A stretch of 64,000 nucleotides of DNA from positions 1 through 64,000 of the forward strand of contig JBBHKE010002754.1 of assembly GCA_037447655.1 (NCBI GenBank), read 5' to 3'. How positions within the stretch are numbered: the stretch's first letter is position 1; the number at the start of each line of letters is the position of its first letter. Positions 23,286-33,500 of this stretch are shown piece by piece. The notes under the pieces are model-generated. The model was not told the origin of the DNA. It saw nothing but the letters and a program-made list of their open reading frames with translations, and made no database searches. This DNA is from Zygnema cylindricum (Eukaryota; Streptophyta; Zygnematophyceae; Zygnematales; Zygnemataceae). The position numbers and the translations under genes are program-made.

Positions 23286-26200
23286 TCATGGACGAGGAGA
23301 GGGAGGAACATGAGGTTTTGAGTGTGGAGGAGGAGAAGGACGCGGACGAGGGAATGAGGGAGGACGAGCGGGAGGGGAGGAACGAGGAGGGGGCTGTTTT
23401 CGTAGCACTACAAAACAATGAGAGAATAACTCCATTGTCAATCATACTATTTCTCGTCACAAAACTTACAATGCCATTCAGAAATTTGACTTCAATGACG
23501 ATAGGCATACACGGAAGGGAAATATAATAGTAAAAGGTTTAGTGCTTCTAAAACTACCTTTTTTATAGTATATAGCAATAAAGCAATTATCACCATGCTA
23601 ACCATGGACTACCTTAACATCAAACATTATTGCGGAATGCTAAGGACTATCTTATTAGAAATTTTGAACTTCGCCTATATATGCGAAAAATGTATAAACT
23701 GGCCCTAAAGGAAGAAAATCGTGGGAGGGAATGATGTCATTAGTGCTTAGAAAAGAAAAAAATTGTTGATTTATTATCAAATCTCAAAAGTCAACTTATT
23801 ACCTTTGGTTTGCAAACGATACACTTTCTTGCTTTACATTATTAAGATCATGATTGACAAATCTTAAAATATTATCATACAGCAAGATGTTGCCATGAAT
23901 ATCTTTTTTGTAAAGCAAGCATGAGAATGGAAGAATAAAATTGGTCAATTTGTTGTTGTTTCCTTTTAAAAAAAGTTTAATGTGCGTCTTTTGCAAAGAG
24001 AACTTACGTTTGCAAATAAACTTGTTCGCTTGATTGGTGTATCCTTCATTGCACGCACATGTAGGTGACATCCCGGTTGTGTCTTTGGAGCAAATACCGT
24101 GTCCCCCACAAGGCCCTCCTGGTTGGGTCGCATTGCAAAAGGCTTTACAATCTTTTTTACTACGTTGTTTGTTGGGTTCACACTCAGATGGTAGGATTGA
24201 GCCAAACAAGCAATTGGCTCCCAGCTCTTGACAGTCTGGGCGTCGATTGACTGTAGAAATTGGTCCGGTAAAATAGTTGTTTGAAATATCACTGTACATA
24301 TGTTCCAACACATGCTCCAACACAGCATAAGAACGAAGCTTGGTAAGCCATAAAACATTATGACACTTTTAAATAATTAAAATATTGATGAAGGCACGCA
24401 CTTTGATTCATGTTCAACAAATCATAAAAAAAATGGCATACACTAAACCTTTTATATCACACTCTCTGATTAACACCTTTTTTTATTAACATAAAACCTG
24501 TACATGAAATGCTCATTTGAAATTGTGAATCATTAATGAAGATTGTATTTGGTAGTGTTGAGTATTGGCAAGAAATTTATCGCGATAACACCTATACCGA
24601 TAGTTATCGGTTATTGAATGGTCACGGGTCCCTATATATCGCTCCGAGACCAAAAAATCTTTATCGGCGATAAGTGGGAAAAATATAGTACGCTATACAA
24701 CAGTACTTTATAATATACTGCATTATTTTTCTCTGTATAAAGCGTGGCATGCCACGTGTAACAACCTGTTCCGTACTCTGTGTAACACAATAACGGCGGT
24801 TCAGTACGACGGAATAAACCGTACAACTGTACGGTATGAACCGTACAATCATCGCTGATAGTTATCGGTACCAGTATTATCGCGACAACAAACCGAAACT
24901 TTCGGTATTTTATCGGAGATAACACCGGTGTCGATAAATCGTGCCAATATATCAATTATCGGCTAGCCAAAAAAAGGTACATATCGATTTTCGGCTAAGC
25001 CTTGCCGGTACACAACACTAGCATGTGGAATATAAATGAATGTCGCCATCCATATTCTTGACATTTCGTGAACGTTTTCTAAATATGTCACTTTATCTAA
25101 AAATCAAAACTATTAAAACTACCATATAGACAACTACAAATAACAAAAATTCAACATTTCAAGAAATTTAAGGAAAATATATAGGTTACAACTTCGGTTA
25201 TTATCTCCGAAAAGTCGGTGTAGTTGTTTTTCAATGAATCACTAACGTTTTGTCCACACTTGCTGTGAGTAGTGGTTGAAACAATAAACAAACAGAAGAA
25301 ATAAAATTATGAAGCCGTTAAAAACAAAAGGCACTAAGAAATGGAAAATAAACAGTTGCGAATTGAAACGTCCTCCCACCACATGGATTTTGTCACGATT
25401 CCCTCCGCCCCCCCTTTTCCTCCCGCCATCACAAATTAACAACCAAAATCAAAAACAAAAAGGTGACATATTATTGCTCCATACCACATCTATCTCAATC
25501 TCAATTCACCCCACCCCTCACCCTCTTTTATCATCCTTCACTATATTCATTTTCTACGAGTAGATATCATAAAACCCAAAAAGCATTAATTTTTATTAGC
25601 CATCACATTTTTGAGACCAACATTAATGCCTAACGTAACCATAGCATCATGTTTCTTACAATTGTTGGAGTGACGTCAGCTGAGCGATGGACCTTGGAAT
25701 GCTTCCACTCAACTGGTTCCTATCTAGCCATCTAAAAAATCAACCATTTTCTTACCACCCCCTCCCCCGCCCAAAGTGCCCAACCGTTAGTCTGGGTGCA
25801 AGGTTATAAAACAATGAAAACAAGTTGGGTGTAAAATCTACAACAATAAACTTGAAGAGTTTTTACTTACCATCACATTGACAAAAAAAAATCAATAATT
25901 TGGAATTGAGTTTTTGTTTAATCAATACAATTGATTTTCATACACAATATCCACACAAAATTGAATTCTATTGCATATTCCACCCCACCCCCTTTGTGAT
26001 AACCTCCCTTCCCGTTTCAACATAGCATCACATAATTTTTAATTGAGGAAAACAATACTAACATGAGCCCAACAAGGGCGATTAAAACTAATTGAGATAC
26101 TAAAAATTATCAAATATAGGAAACAAAAAAATAAAATAAAAACAAACATGTTTTAGAATTCATTCTATCATGTCGAGTTTCTAAACAAAAAATACATCTC

Positions 26201-28000
26201 AGTCAATCGTTTCCTCGTATACACCTTCATACAACTAATAAATATATTTTTTTATTTATGTTTTATCTCTTGTTCCCCTCCCTTTCCCGTCCCGTGCTTA
26301 CTCGCAATTTAAAATTGTTAAAAGATTGCAAAGAGACAAGAATGATTCACAAAACCTTCAAAAACCAAACACAACTAGCATTATTATAAATCAATTCAAA
26401 TTGCATTTCATTCCCTCCATATAGATTTTACCGTGATCCTTAGCCTTCCCCCCTTTCTCCCTCATAATGGAAATTAAATTTCCCATACAACCATAAAAAA
26501 ACAAAAGAAACTTGCTAGAAAATATAAATAAACATACACAATCGAGAGATGCATTGTTCCAGACTACATGGCTTTCAATCAAAATCCCCTCCCCTCCCCT
26601 CCTCTCCTCTCCACTTCTTTCCCATCCCCCTCAACTTCCTCCATCAAGTCACTTTATTATCTATAATTATACTTTTTTTATTGTACACAAAAATCTCAGT
26701 GTTGTTTTAGTAATAAATTAGCAAGAATAAAAATTGAAAAGATATGTATTTTTTTAATTTGATTTTCGTTAAAAAAAAATTAGATTAAAATCATTGATTA
26801 ACGCTATAAACTAATATTACTAATTAATATTTTAAATTGTTAATATGTATAATTATTTTTGAAATCTTGTAGCCAATAATTATTTATGATAATTATCACT
26901 CATTGTATATGTTTTCGAAAGTGTTTTTCAATTGTGCCAACTAATTGAGATAGGGAAAAACTACAAAGTTTTACAATCTATAATTAAATTCTTTAATTCT
27001 CTTTTTACCCATCAACCATAACCATTTGGAGTACACTTTTGATGCCCAACTTAACCATAGTGTCACGTGTCTTACAGGGAGGTGAGGGATGTCAATCTAT
27101 CAATGGACGATGGAATGTTTCCACTCAATCGGTTGTAAGGTAGAGATCTGAAACACAGCGTAAATTACAATTTTCAATATATTTTTTTCCAGATTGAACA
27201 TGTATGCTGAATAAAAACAAGATAAAGATGTTCATCACTCTAGTCCCGAATAGTTTGCGTTGCCTCTATTTATTTATAGTAAAATTCTTTGATGTGGTCA
27301 ACTTTTTAAAAAGCATTTTGGCTCATAATATAATTATTATTTTACTTACAATATTGTGAGGGAACTGAGTCGACCAATAGATGATGGAATTCTTCCAGTC
27401 CCCGCCATCTACCGTACAAGTATTTACATCAATCCTTAACCCTAGCCACTGCTAAAGTACGCAGTCAAAGTTAGTCTGCTGAAATGACGGCTCGGTCAAT
27501 ATTTCTCTTCCAAAAATGACGGCGAACTCCGTCCGCCGTCTGCGTATTCATTCATCACCGAAGATGAACCTCCACGTGTAAATCTGGTCCCTCAAGTAAA
27601 TATGTACTTTGTCAACCAACTCAACCAAGCTTGGCTTCCCCCAGGACCGACACGTGTACATAGAGTGTACCAAATTTGTGAACTCCCTTTGGAGTTACAT
27701 ACCACACCACATCTTGTCTACGTCAACTCATTTTGTACACAAAAACCAACTAAGTCTAGACTCTCTTTCTCACACACGAGATATAGAGAGGACTAAAGGT
27801 TTCCAAAACCAACATGTCCTTCCCCCATATCATCCACCACACACCATAACCATTTAGAGAACACTTTTGACATGCAACATAACCAAAGTGAAGCGTGTCT
27901 TACAATCCTTGAGGGATGTCAATTTAACATCGACCATTCGCCTTCCCACTCTCTCTCCACCCTCCCCCCAAGTGCCTCCCAGTTAATATGGGCTACAAGG
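23286..28000 (-). CDS. Gene 1: LRR-EGF-Pro receptor-like gene, partial or decayed
   Basis: Minus-strand exons in order are a truncated LRR exon (about 27935-27904), a degenerate LRR (27421-27350), intact LRR exons (27147-27076 and 25731-25660), an LRR-EGF exon (24291-24008) and a Pro-rich exon (23407-23289). Intact LRR exons are 72 nt, phase 2, with AG acceptors and GTAAG donors. The expected product is an extracellular LRR receptor-like protein. No signal peptide or LRRNT exon was found upstream and one LRR contains a stop, so the 5' half is probably lost or decayed. The layout parallels gene 2, and the EGF-like exon is about 60% identical by eye, indicating an old paralogue. It lies inside the spacer of the large inverted repeat. 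Confidence 0.6.
23289..23407 (-). CDS. Gene 1, proline-rich exon
   Basis: After the acceptor TTTTGTAG, the phase-1 frame reads VLRKQPPPRSSPPARPP and continues Pro/Arg/Ser-rich to a TGA at 23288-23286. The acceptor context and first residues (VL) match the proline-rich exon of gene 2 (57887). Proline-rich segments of this type are usually extracellular linkers. The donor or true end is uncertain. Confidence 0.55.
24008..24291 (-). CDS. Gene 1, LRR/EGF-like exon (284 nt)
   Basis: The exon is bounded by acceptor TGTACAG and donor GTAAGT, entering in phase 2 and leaving in phase 1. It begins with the last half-LRR (DISNNYFTGPI) and then encodes a Cys-rich region. The C-terminal part, PCGGHGICSKDTTG then CACNEGYT, fits an EGF-like pattern (C-x4-G-x-C, C-x-C-x2-GY). 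Six further cysteines lie before it. It is uninterrupted and differs in length from its gene 2 counterpart by exactly one codon, which supports past selection. Confidence 0.8.
24553..25020. mobile_element. hAT-like MITE, 468 bp, in gene 1 intron
   Basis: It begins TAGTGTTGAGTATTGGCAAG and ends CTTGCCGGTACACAACACTA, imperfect inverted repeats with the (C/T)AGTGTTG start common in hAT elements. The flanks GTATTTGG (24545-24552) and GCATGTGG (25021-25028) agree at 6 of 8 positions, consistent with an aged 8-bp hAT target duplication. The interior is rich in ATATCG and TTATCGG words. Confidence 0.75.
25360..25510 (-). repeat. Intron module block shared with gene 2 introns
   Basis: The reverse complement matches gene 2 introns near 55690-55810 and, more loosely, 52200-52420 and 53880-54065. 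Shared words are a Pu-rich run, AATTGTGACAAATTCC-like sequence and ATTGAAATnGATGTGGTGTG. A weaker copy lies at 26400-26480. Confidence 0.6.
25660..25731 (-). CDS. Gene 1, LRR exon (72 nt)
   Basis: Acceptor AG at 25733-25732, donor GTAAG at 25659. The phase-2 frame contains DRNQLSGSIPRSIAQLTSL, one complete plant-type 24-residue LRR unit. Confidence 0.85.
27076..27147 (-). CDS. Gene 1, LRR exon (72 nt)
   Basis: Acceptor TTTCAG and donor GTAAG bound a phase-2 exon containing PYNRLSGNIPSSIDRLTSL. The sequence after the donor matches that after the other LRR donors of genes 1 and 2. Confidence 0.85.
27350..27421 (-). pseudogene. Gene 1, degenerate LRR unit
   Basis: GTGRIPSSIGRLSSLTIL is readable up to a GTAAG donor, but the first third is corrupted: an in-frame TAG replaces the LxxN part and no AG acceptor lies at the expected place. 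Use of an internal AG would shorten it and shift the frame. It is probably a dead exon. Confidence 0.55.
27904..27935 (-). pseudogene. Gene 1, truncated LRR exon end
   Basis: Only the last third of an LRR (KLTSLKD) precedes a GTAAGACAC donor. The intron start downstream (27903-27850) is clearly the shared LRR-module intron, so this is a truncated module. Confidence 0.55.
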
Positions 28001-28452
28001 TTATCACCACTCAGAAATAATATTTAGCAAGTATATATGAAGAATTTTTATCAAACATCTATTTCCTATAAATTGATGAACATAACTTTTTTGGATTTTC
28101 ATATGTAACTAATACATTTGACGCTCTATTCCCATTTGACAAACCGAAAATTGGCAATTGTGGCGCTCACACGACAGGAGTGGGGGGAGAGTGCATGTAC
28201 GCTAGCTTGGGTAGGAAGGGATAGACACCATACAGTATAGGGGGCAGGGTGGATTTAAAAATAAAAAAAGTGGTAAGGACAGTGAGTTATCGTGGTTACA
28301 GTTCGTAAAGTGTGTAGGAGGTAAGAGGTGGGAGGTGGGAGGTGGGAGGTGGCACGTGCGAGGTTTGGTGCAGTGTTGGGTTCGCTTTTTGGTGTGTATT
28401 ATGAAGAATATAGCGTTTAGTGTCCAGGGTTGAATTTTGGTTTAAAAAATAT

Positions 28453-28486
<34 letters not shown>

Positions 28487-28600
28487 TTTTTCTTTTTTGT
28501 CTGGCCTGTGTGTTCAATTTCTGAAGTGCCATTCTATGTATGTGGTGTCTGATGCCTTCTGTTTGGTTTGCATCGTTTGGTTTGATAATTCATGATAGTT
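28001..28600. other. Non-coding spacer with a TA microsatellite and GGTGGGA repeat
   Basis: Contains (TA)n-rich sequence at 28446-28490 and short GAGGTGGGAGGTGGGAGG runs at 28317-28355. No exon of gene 1 was recognised here. Confidence 0.6.
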
Positions 28601-28639
28601 AATAGTAAAACATCAAATAAAGACACACTATTTTACCGT

Positions 28640-29251
28640 AATTAGAGTGATGAAAAAATTAGAGTGAAAAACAAAAAAAAACAATTAAAGTAATGGACTC
28701 TAATTTATGTGATAGAACTTTTTCAAAGAGGAAGTTTACTCTAATTTATTTAAGTACTCTATATTGGGTTATGTCGGCAATAATTATCCGCGCTGAAATT
28801 ATGAACACTAAATTACGTAAAAAATCTGTCAAAAATTTCAACATCTGTCAGTCCGTATAGTTTTGACGTCATTATGACACTAATACTATTTGTCGCGCTG
28901 TATGTCAGTTAATGTTCACACTGACGACGATGCCGTCGACGGACGAGAGTTATGCGAACGGCTTTTTGTCGATGTGATTAATTTTTTGTTTAGTGCGATT
29001 TCATGTGCGAGTGCGATTCTAAATCATTATTTGTACCTTTTTATCAGTAAAAGTACAATTATTTACGGTCGGACGTCTTCCGTGTTCCACACTATTTAAA
29101 ATGAACCTATATTAGATTTTTTTACGCTAATTAAGCCTTACCTTAAATAGAATAATGAAAAAATTAGAATCATTTACTCTATTTAAGGGGAAAGAGTCGA
29201 AATTTAGGGCGACCGAATTAGCGTTATTTACTCTAATTACGATTCGCGGTG
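28640..29251. mobile_element. Diverged TA-type TIR element, about 0.6 kb
   Basis: The right terminus CTAATTACGATTCGCGGTG sits at 29232-29251. The interior (28915-29040) is related to the middle of the 553-bp elements at 29470-29995 and 31121-31673 (GTCGACGGACGA, TTTTTGTCGA). The left end is degenerate. Confidence 0.5.
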
Positions 29252-29257
29252 TACAGT

Positions 29258-29460
29258 ACACCGTGAATCGTTATTAGCCTTATGTACGCTATATCGGCAC
29301 CCCAAAATTCTGACATTGATACCTTAAATAGAATAAATTATACTATTTAAGGACGTGGACCATAATCAGCCACGTCTCCTGGCACTAAATTAGAACGAAT
29401 GACGCTAATTTTTATTTTACACTAATAATTTTTATACGCCAATAACGATTCAAGGTGTAC
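29258..29460. mobile_element. About 203-bp MITE, CACCGTGAATCG family
   Basis: The left terminus CACCGTGAATCGTTATTAG and right terminus AATAACGATTCAAGGTGTA are flanked by TA. The interior closely matches 13478-13676. The left neighbour ends immediately beside it, so two elements share one GTAC-containing junction. Confidence 0.8.
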
Positions 29461-29469
29461 TGTAGTATA

Positions 29470-29995
29470 TAACGCCAATTCAGTGCCCTTTTTTCAAATA
29501 AAAAAACCCGAAATACAATCCATAATTCTATTTTTTCCATTATTCAAATTGTTTTGTCCATTATTCAATTAGCGTTAATAATGGAAGTACACTGCGATGG
29601 AAATAGTGTTGCATACGGATAGGATATTTCCGTACTAAATGGTACTTTATAAATTACAAAGGCATAAAAAGACACTTAACATTATTGCGCACACATGTGA
29701 ATGTGCACTGGAAGAGAGAGACGCAAACTCGTCAAGAAAAATCACGTTCTCATATGTTCGTCCGTCGACCGTGTGAACAGCACGACGGCGTACGAATTGT
29801 CGGATTTGTACGGTCACACATATTAATGTAGACATCGAAAGCGCGGGTATTAGTATTTAGGACAACCCAAATTACGGTAGGGATTAATTAGAATATATAT
29901 ATTTTTTCAAAAAAAAAAAAATCCCGATTAGTGTTAATAACACTAAATTTTTTTTTACGCTGTTTATTCCTTTACTCTAATAGCGATTGACGGTG
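29470..29995 (-). mobile_element. TIR element, 0.55-kb family, inverted copy
   Basis: Reverse complement of 31121-31673 over nearly its whole length. The right terminus GATTGACGGTG is followed by TA at 29996-29997. The left terminal 35 bp is missing and replaced by the end of the adjacent 203-bp MITE. Confidence 0.75.
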
Positions 29996-30089
29996 TAGTG
30001 CACAATAACCTTTTGAGTTTTGACGGTTTTCACGTTAAAACAAAAGAGAATCATTTTCCATTTTTTTTTAAACTAGAATGACACGTCGT

Positions 30090-30436
30090 CACGGTGGACG
30101 TGACAACGAGTTGATATCATTTTTGCGGCTAATGTGAAGTGATAAACTACCTGCGCGCAGCCATTTTATTTATATGTGGCTGCCGCAGTTTGGTTACAGT
30201 AAAACTGCGCCGGCCGTGTGATTTTATATTTTTTTTATGACAGTCGACGTTTGCAAGCGCGACACATTTTTAACCGCCGGTACAATAATCCGCCAGTCAA
30301 AGCTGTTCAACGTATTGACCGTCAGATCTGAAATTACAGGTACGTAGCTTGTACAAAATTGTACTTCAAATGTACAATTTCTGACAACTATCTGCGCGCA
30401 GCAAAAATCGTCTCTGCGACTAGCAATTCCCTTTTG
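30090..30436 (+). repeat. Dispersed repeat R290, uninterrupted copy
   Basis: Same repeat as 13883-14227 (inverse) and 14591-14868 (direct). Here it runs without a gap into repeat R670 at about 30437. CTGCGCGCAG occurs near both ends. No coding capacity is recognised. Confidence 0.8.
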
Positions 30437-31115
30437 TTTTATAGTCAAAATGTCATTACAGAGGATCTTAACAATATTTTCCACAGGTACGAGAGTTAAC
30501 TAACCGTTGGGTTAATCTTGGGTGTTCATCCGCGATGCATTCGCGCAATCCGGTTCAATAATTGACTAGCCAGCCCGCAACACGTGTCCTTAATTTACTG
30601 ACCAGCGTGGTACAAGCCACGTGGCTTTGGACAGCCGTCCAGAACTTAACAGAAAATCGTTGACGAACTATACATTGCTGTCACGCTCTTTCTCTCATCC
30701 GTACATCTTCGTGAGTTTTCAGCTGAAAGAGTCATGATTTATGGTCGGCGCGCAATGAAATAGTACGCAAATCAAGACTACAAGCTTTTAAACTAAAATT
30801 GGCTCGTTTTGAAGATCTTTGACTATTATTTTTAGCATCCGATATTTGCTTACTAGGTAACACCAGAATTAGGACACGTATACTGCACAGCTTCTTTATA
30901 GAGACTACACGATGGCCCATCGCCAGAGGTCACAACTGGCTACGAAAATTCGTACCCAATTCGTACCTGGTCGGCCGCGTCGGATCCGGAACTGATTCGG
31001 GTGCCAAATTTTGGGGGCGGGCTGGATTCGGCCGGTTGATTAAAAAAAAAAAAAAAACTCGGGTACGGCCGGGTTAGCAAAGACGGAAAAAATTGACTGT
31101 TTCGTAGGTATCTAC
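30437..31115 (+). repeat. Dispersed repeat R670, uninterrupted copy
   Basis: A direct copy occurs at 40731-41403 and a more diverged one at about 58810-59370. Shared landmarks are GTCATTACAGAGGATCTTAA, GGTTCAATAATTGA, GTCGGCGCGCAATGAAATAG, GGATCCGGAAC and AAATTTTGGGGGC. No domain was found; it may be the body of an uncharacterised non-autonomous transposon. Confidence 0.8.
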
Positions 31116-31120
31116 TACTA

Positions 31121-31673
31121 CACCGTCAATCGCTATTAGAGTAAAGGAATAAATAGCGTAAAAAAACAATTAGTGTTATTAACACTAATCGGGAATTTTT
31201 TTTTTTTGAAAAAAAATATATATACTAATTAATCCCTAACTGTAATTTGGGTTGTCCAGAATAATAAATACCCGCCCTTAAAATGTCTACATTAATATGT
31301 GTATCCGTACAAATTCTGACAATTCGTACGCCGTCGCGTTGTTCACACGGTCGACGGACGAACATATGAGAACGTGATTTTTGTCGACGAGTATGCGTCC
31401 CTTTCTTCCAGTGCACATTCACATGTGTGCGCATTAATGTTAAGTGTCTTTTTATGCCTTAGTAATTCAAGAAGTACAATTTCATACGGAGATACCCAGT
31501 CCGTACGCCACACTATTTCCATCGTGATGTACTTCCAATATTTACGCCAATTGAAAAAAAAACCCTAATTAGAATAATGAAAAAAATAGAATTATGGATT
31601 GTATTTCAGGTTTTTTATTTTTGAAAAAAGGGCACCGAATTAGCATTATTTACTCTAATAGCGATTGGCGGTG
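31121..31673 (+). mobile_element. 553-bp TA-type TIR element
   Basis: The termini CACCGTCAATCGCTATTAG and CTAATAGCGATTGGCGGTG are flanked by TA at 31119-31120 and 31674-31675. Another element start (CACTGCCAATCGTTATTAG) follows directly. Confidence 0.8.
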
Positions 31674-32009
31674 TACTGTACACTGCCAATCGTTATTAGC
31701 GTTGTGTACGCTAATTCCGTCCCGCTTTTTTTTTATTTTATTCTCCATTAGCGTAGTTCATTCTATTTTCTTCCTTATCCATAATCAAATATCACACTAT
31801 CATATTTTTGCTTGAACTATGGTGTACCGGCACGTGTTTGATTGATAATTAGATAATCACAGAATAAAATAAAGAAAGACGACTTACTGTTGATATAATA
31901 CATTCAGACTTGGAATTTGAAAATTGCGAAGTTATAATGACCAAAGTTAGAAGGATAAAAACACCAAAGAACAAAAAAATATGTAGTGTCAAAGAGACCT
32001 AGAAACATT

Positions 32010-33500
32010 ATAAGAAAACGAGTAAGTTGACTTTGTGAGAAATAAAACGGAAATTTTTTATTTACAAGCAAAAAATTAAAACTAAAAGCGTAAATAGGAA
32101 CGTGAACAAAAAATAGCGTATATGAAAACAACTTGAATCCACTTGACCTAACAGATGGGAATTAGTGTGTACAATTTAACCTACGAAATAAAAGATTGCA
32201 TTTTTGCAAAATAGTGCAGACTATTTGAGGTCTAACCAGATAACGTTGCGTGAAACGATAATGAAACAATGAAAGACGGTAAGTAAAAGCATTGCAAACA
32301 AATAGTATCAAAATTGACGAATGTTGAACACCATCAATAACAACCATTGACAAGCAAGATAAGGACTACAGTCTTTTTGGTCAAAGGCTTAACTAGGAGT
32401 TCAATGTTTTATCCTAATAAGTCATATATTTTGAATCTTAACTCTAAATCGTCGTTTGTCGTTTAATGTCAAGCAACAATATGTTCTTAGCCCTAACTCT
32501 CATCAACCATTCAATCCCAAACAAAAATACTTTTGAACCTTTATGCTTATTCAATGTTCCATCCTAAGTAAATAAATCTTAAGACCAAAACTCTCACTCG
32601 TTTTTCAATCCCAAACAATCATTTTTTTTGACCCCAACCCTCGTTGCTTGTGAACTTTCAAGCAATAATATTTTTGAGCCCTATCTATCATAAGTCATTC
32701 AATCCCAAGCAATAATAAATCACAAACCCTATATCTCATTTGTTGTTCAATCCCAAACAATTACACTTTCTTAAACCTAACTCTCATTACAAGAATCCCA
32801 ACACTCGTTTGTTATTCAATCCTAAAAAGTATTAAATTCTAAACTAAAACTTTAAAAACTCGCCCTTGGCAATCAAAGAATTTCGGATCGTATTTCCTCT
32901 TGTCCGCTATTTTTTTTTCTTGGTACTTACCTTCGCTCCCTTTTCTCTCTTTCTTCTCTTTATCTCTCCTCCTATTCTTTCTTCTCTCTCTCTTACCTCT
33001 CTTTTCCTTTTATTGTTTTTCTATCTCATTTCTTGTCGTCTTGATCCAACTAGGCTTGGTCATCTAGCATGTACATATAAAATTATTCAGTAATATTTCG
33101 TCCAATGAGATGCCGCTTTTGTAGAGACTACTGGTCCTTTGACATTTCCCTCAACTCCTCCAAGAAGTGAGGTGTGACTTCTTTGTCAATCCTAGTGATC
33201 GCACTAATTTTAGTGGCCACCCAAAGGATCCGGTAAATCCTCTAGTCAAAAATCATAGAGGGGTGGGCCCTACCTTTAATTTGCTCCTCCGCTAAGAATT
33301 TTCCCTTGGGAAGAAGGCCATTATATATGTTGTTATGTGACAACCAAAGAGCAGATGTAATACCAGCTGAAGTAGATGCCAACACAAAACAAAAAAAGAA
33401 AAACACCAATGATTATATCTTCCAACACACCAACTTTCACTCAATTCAAAGTGCATTCAACACAAAATAATTATCCATTTCTCAACCAAGGTACAAACTA
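32010..33500. other. Right-arm-specific segment of about 1.5 kb
   Basis: In the left arm the flanking sequences (GTTTGCACAC and TTTCTAGGTC, near 22425-22450) are almost adjacent, so this is an insertion here or a deletion there. The segment includes a degenerate tandem repeat (32440-32860). A minus-strand stretch at 33330-33110 vaguely resembles the end of a LINE protein but is not called. Confidence 0.7.
32440..32860. repeat. Degenerate tandem repeat, unit about 60 bp
   Basis: Recurring words are TCAATCCCAAACAA, CTCTCATTTGTTGTTCAATC and CTTAAACCCTAACTC. Around seven diverged units are visible. Confidence 0.6.

Noticed and set aside
33110-33330. Minus-strand LINE-like stretch in the right-arm insert
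   Set aside because: Resemblance is vague and the diagnostic GGLGxRDL block is absent.
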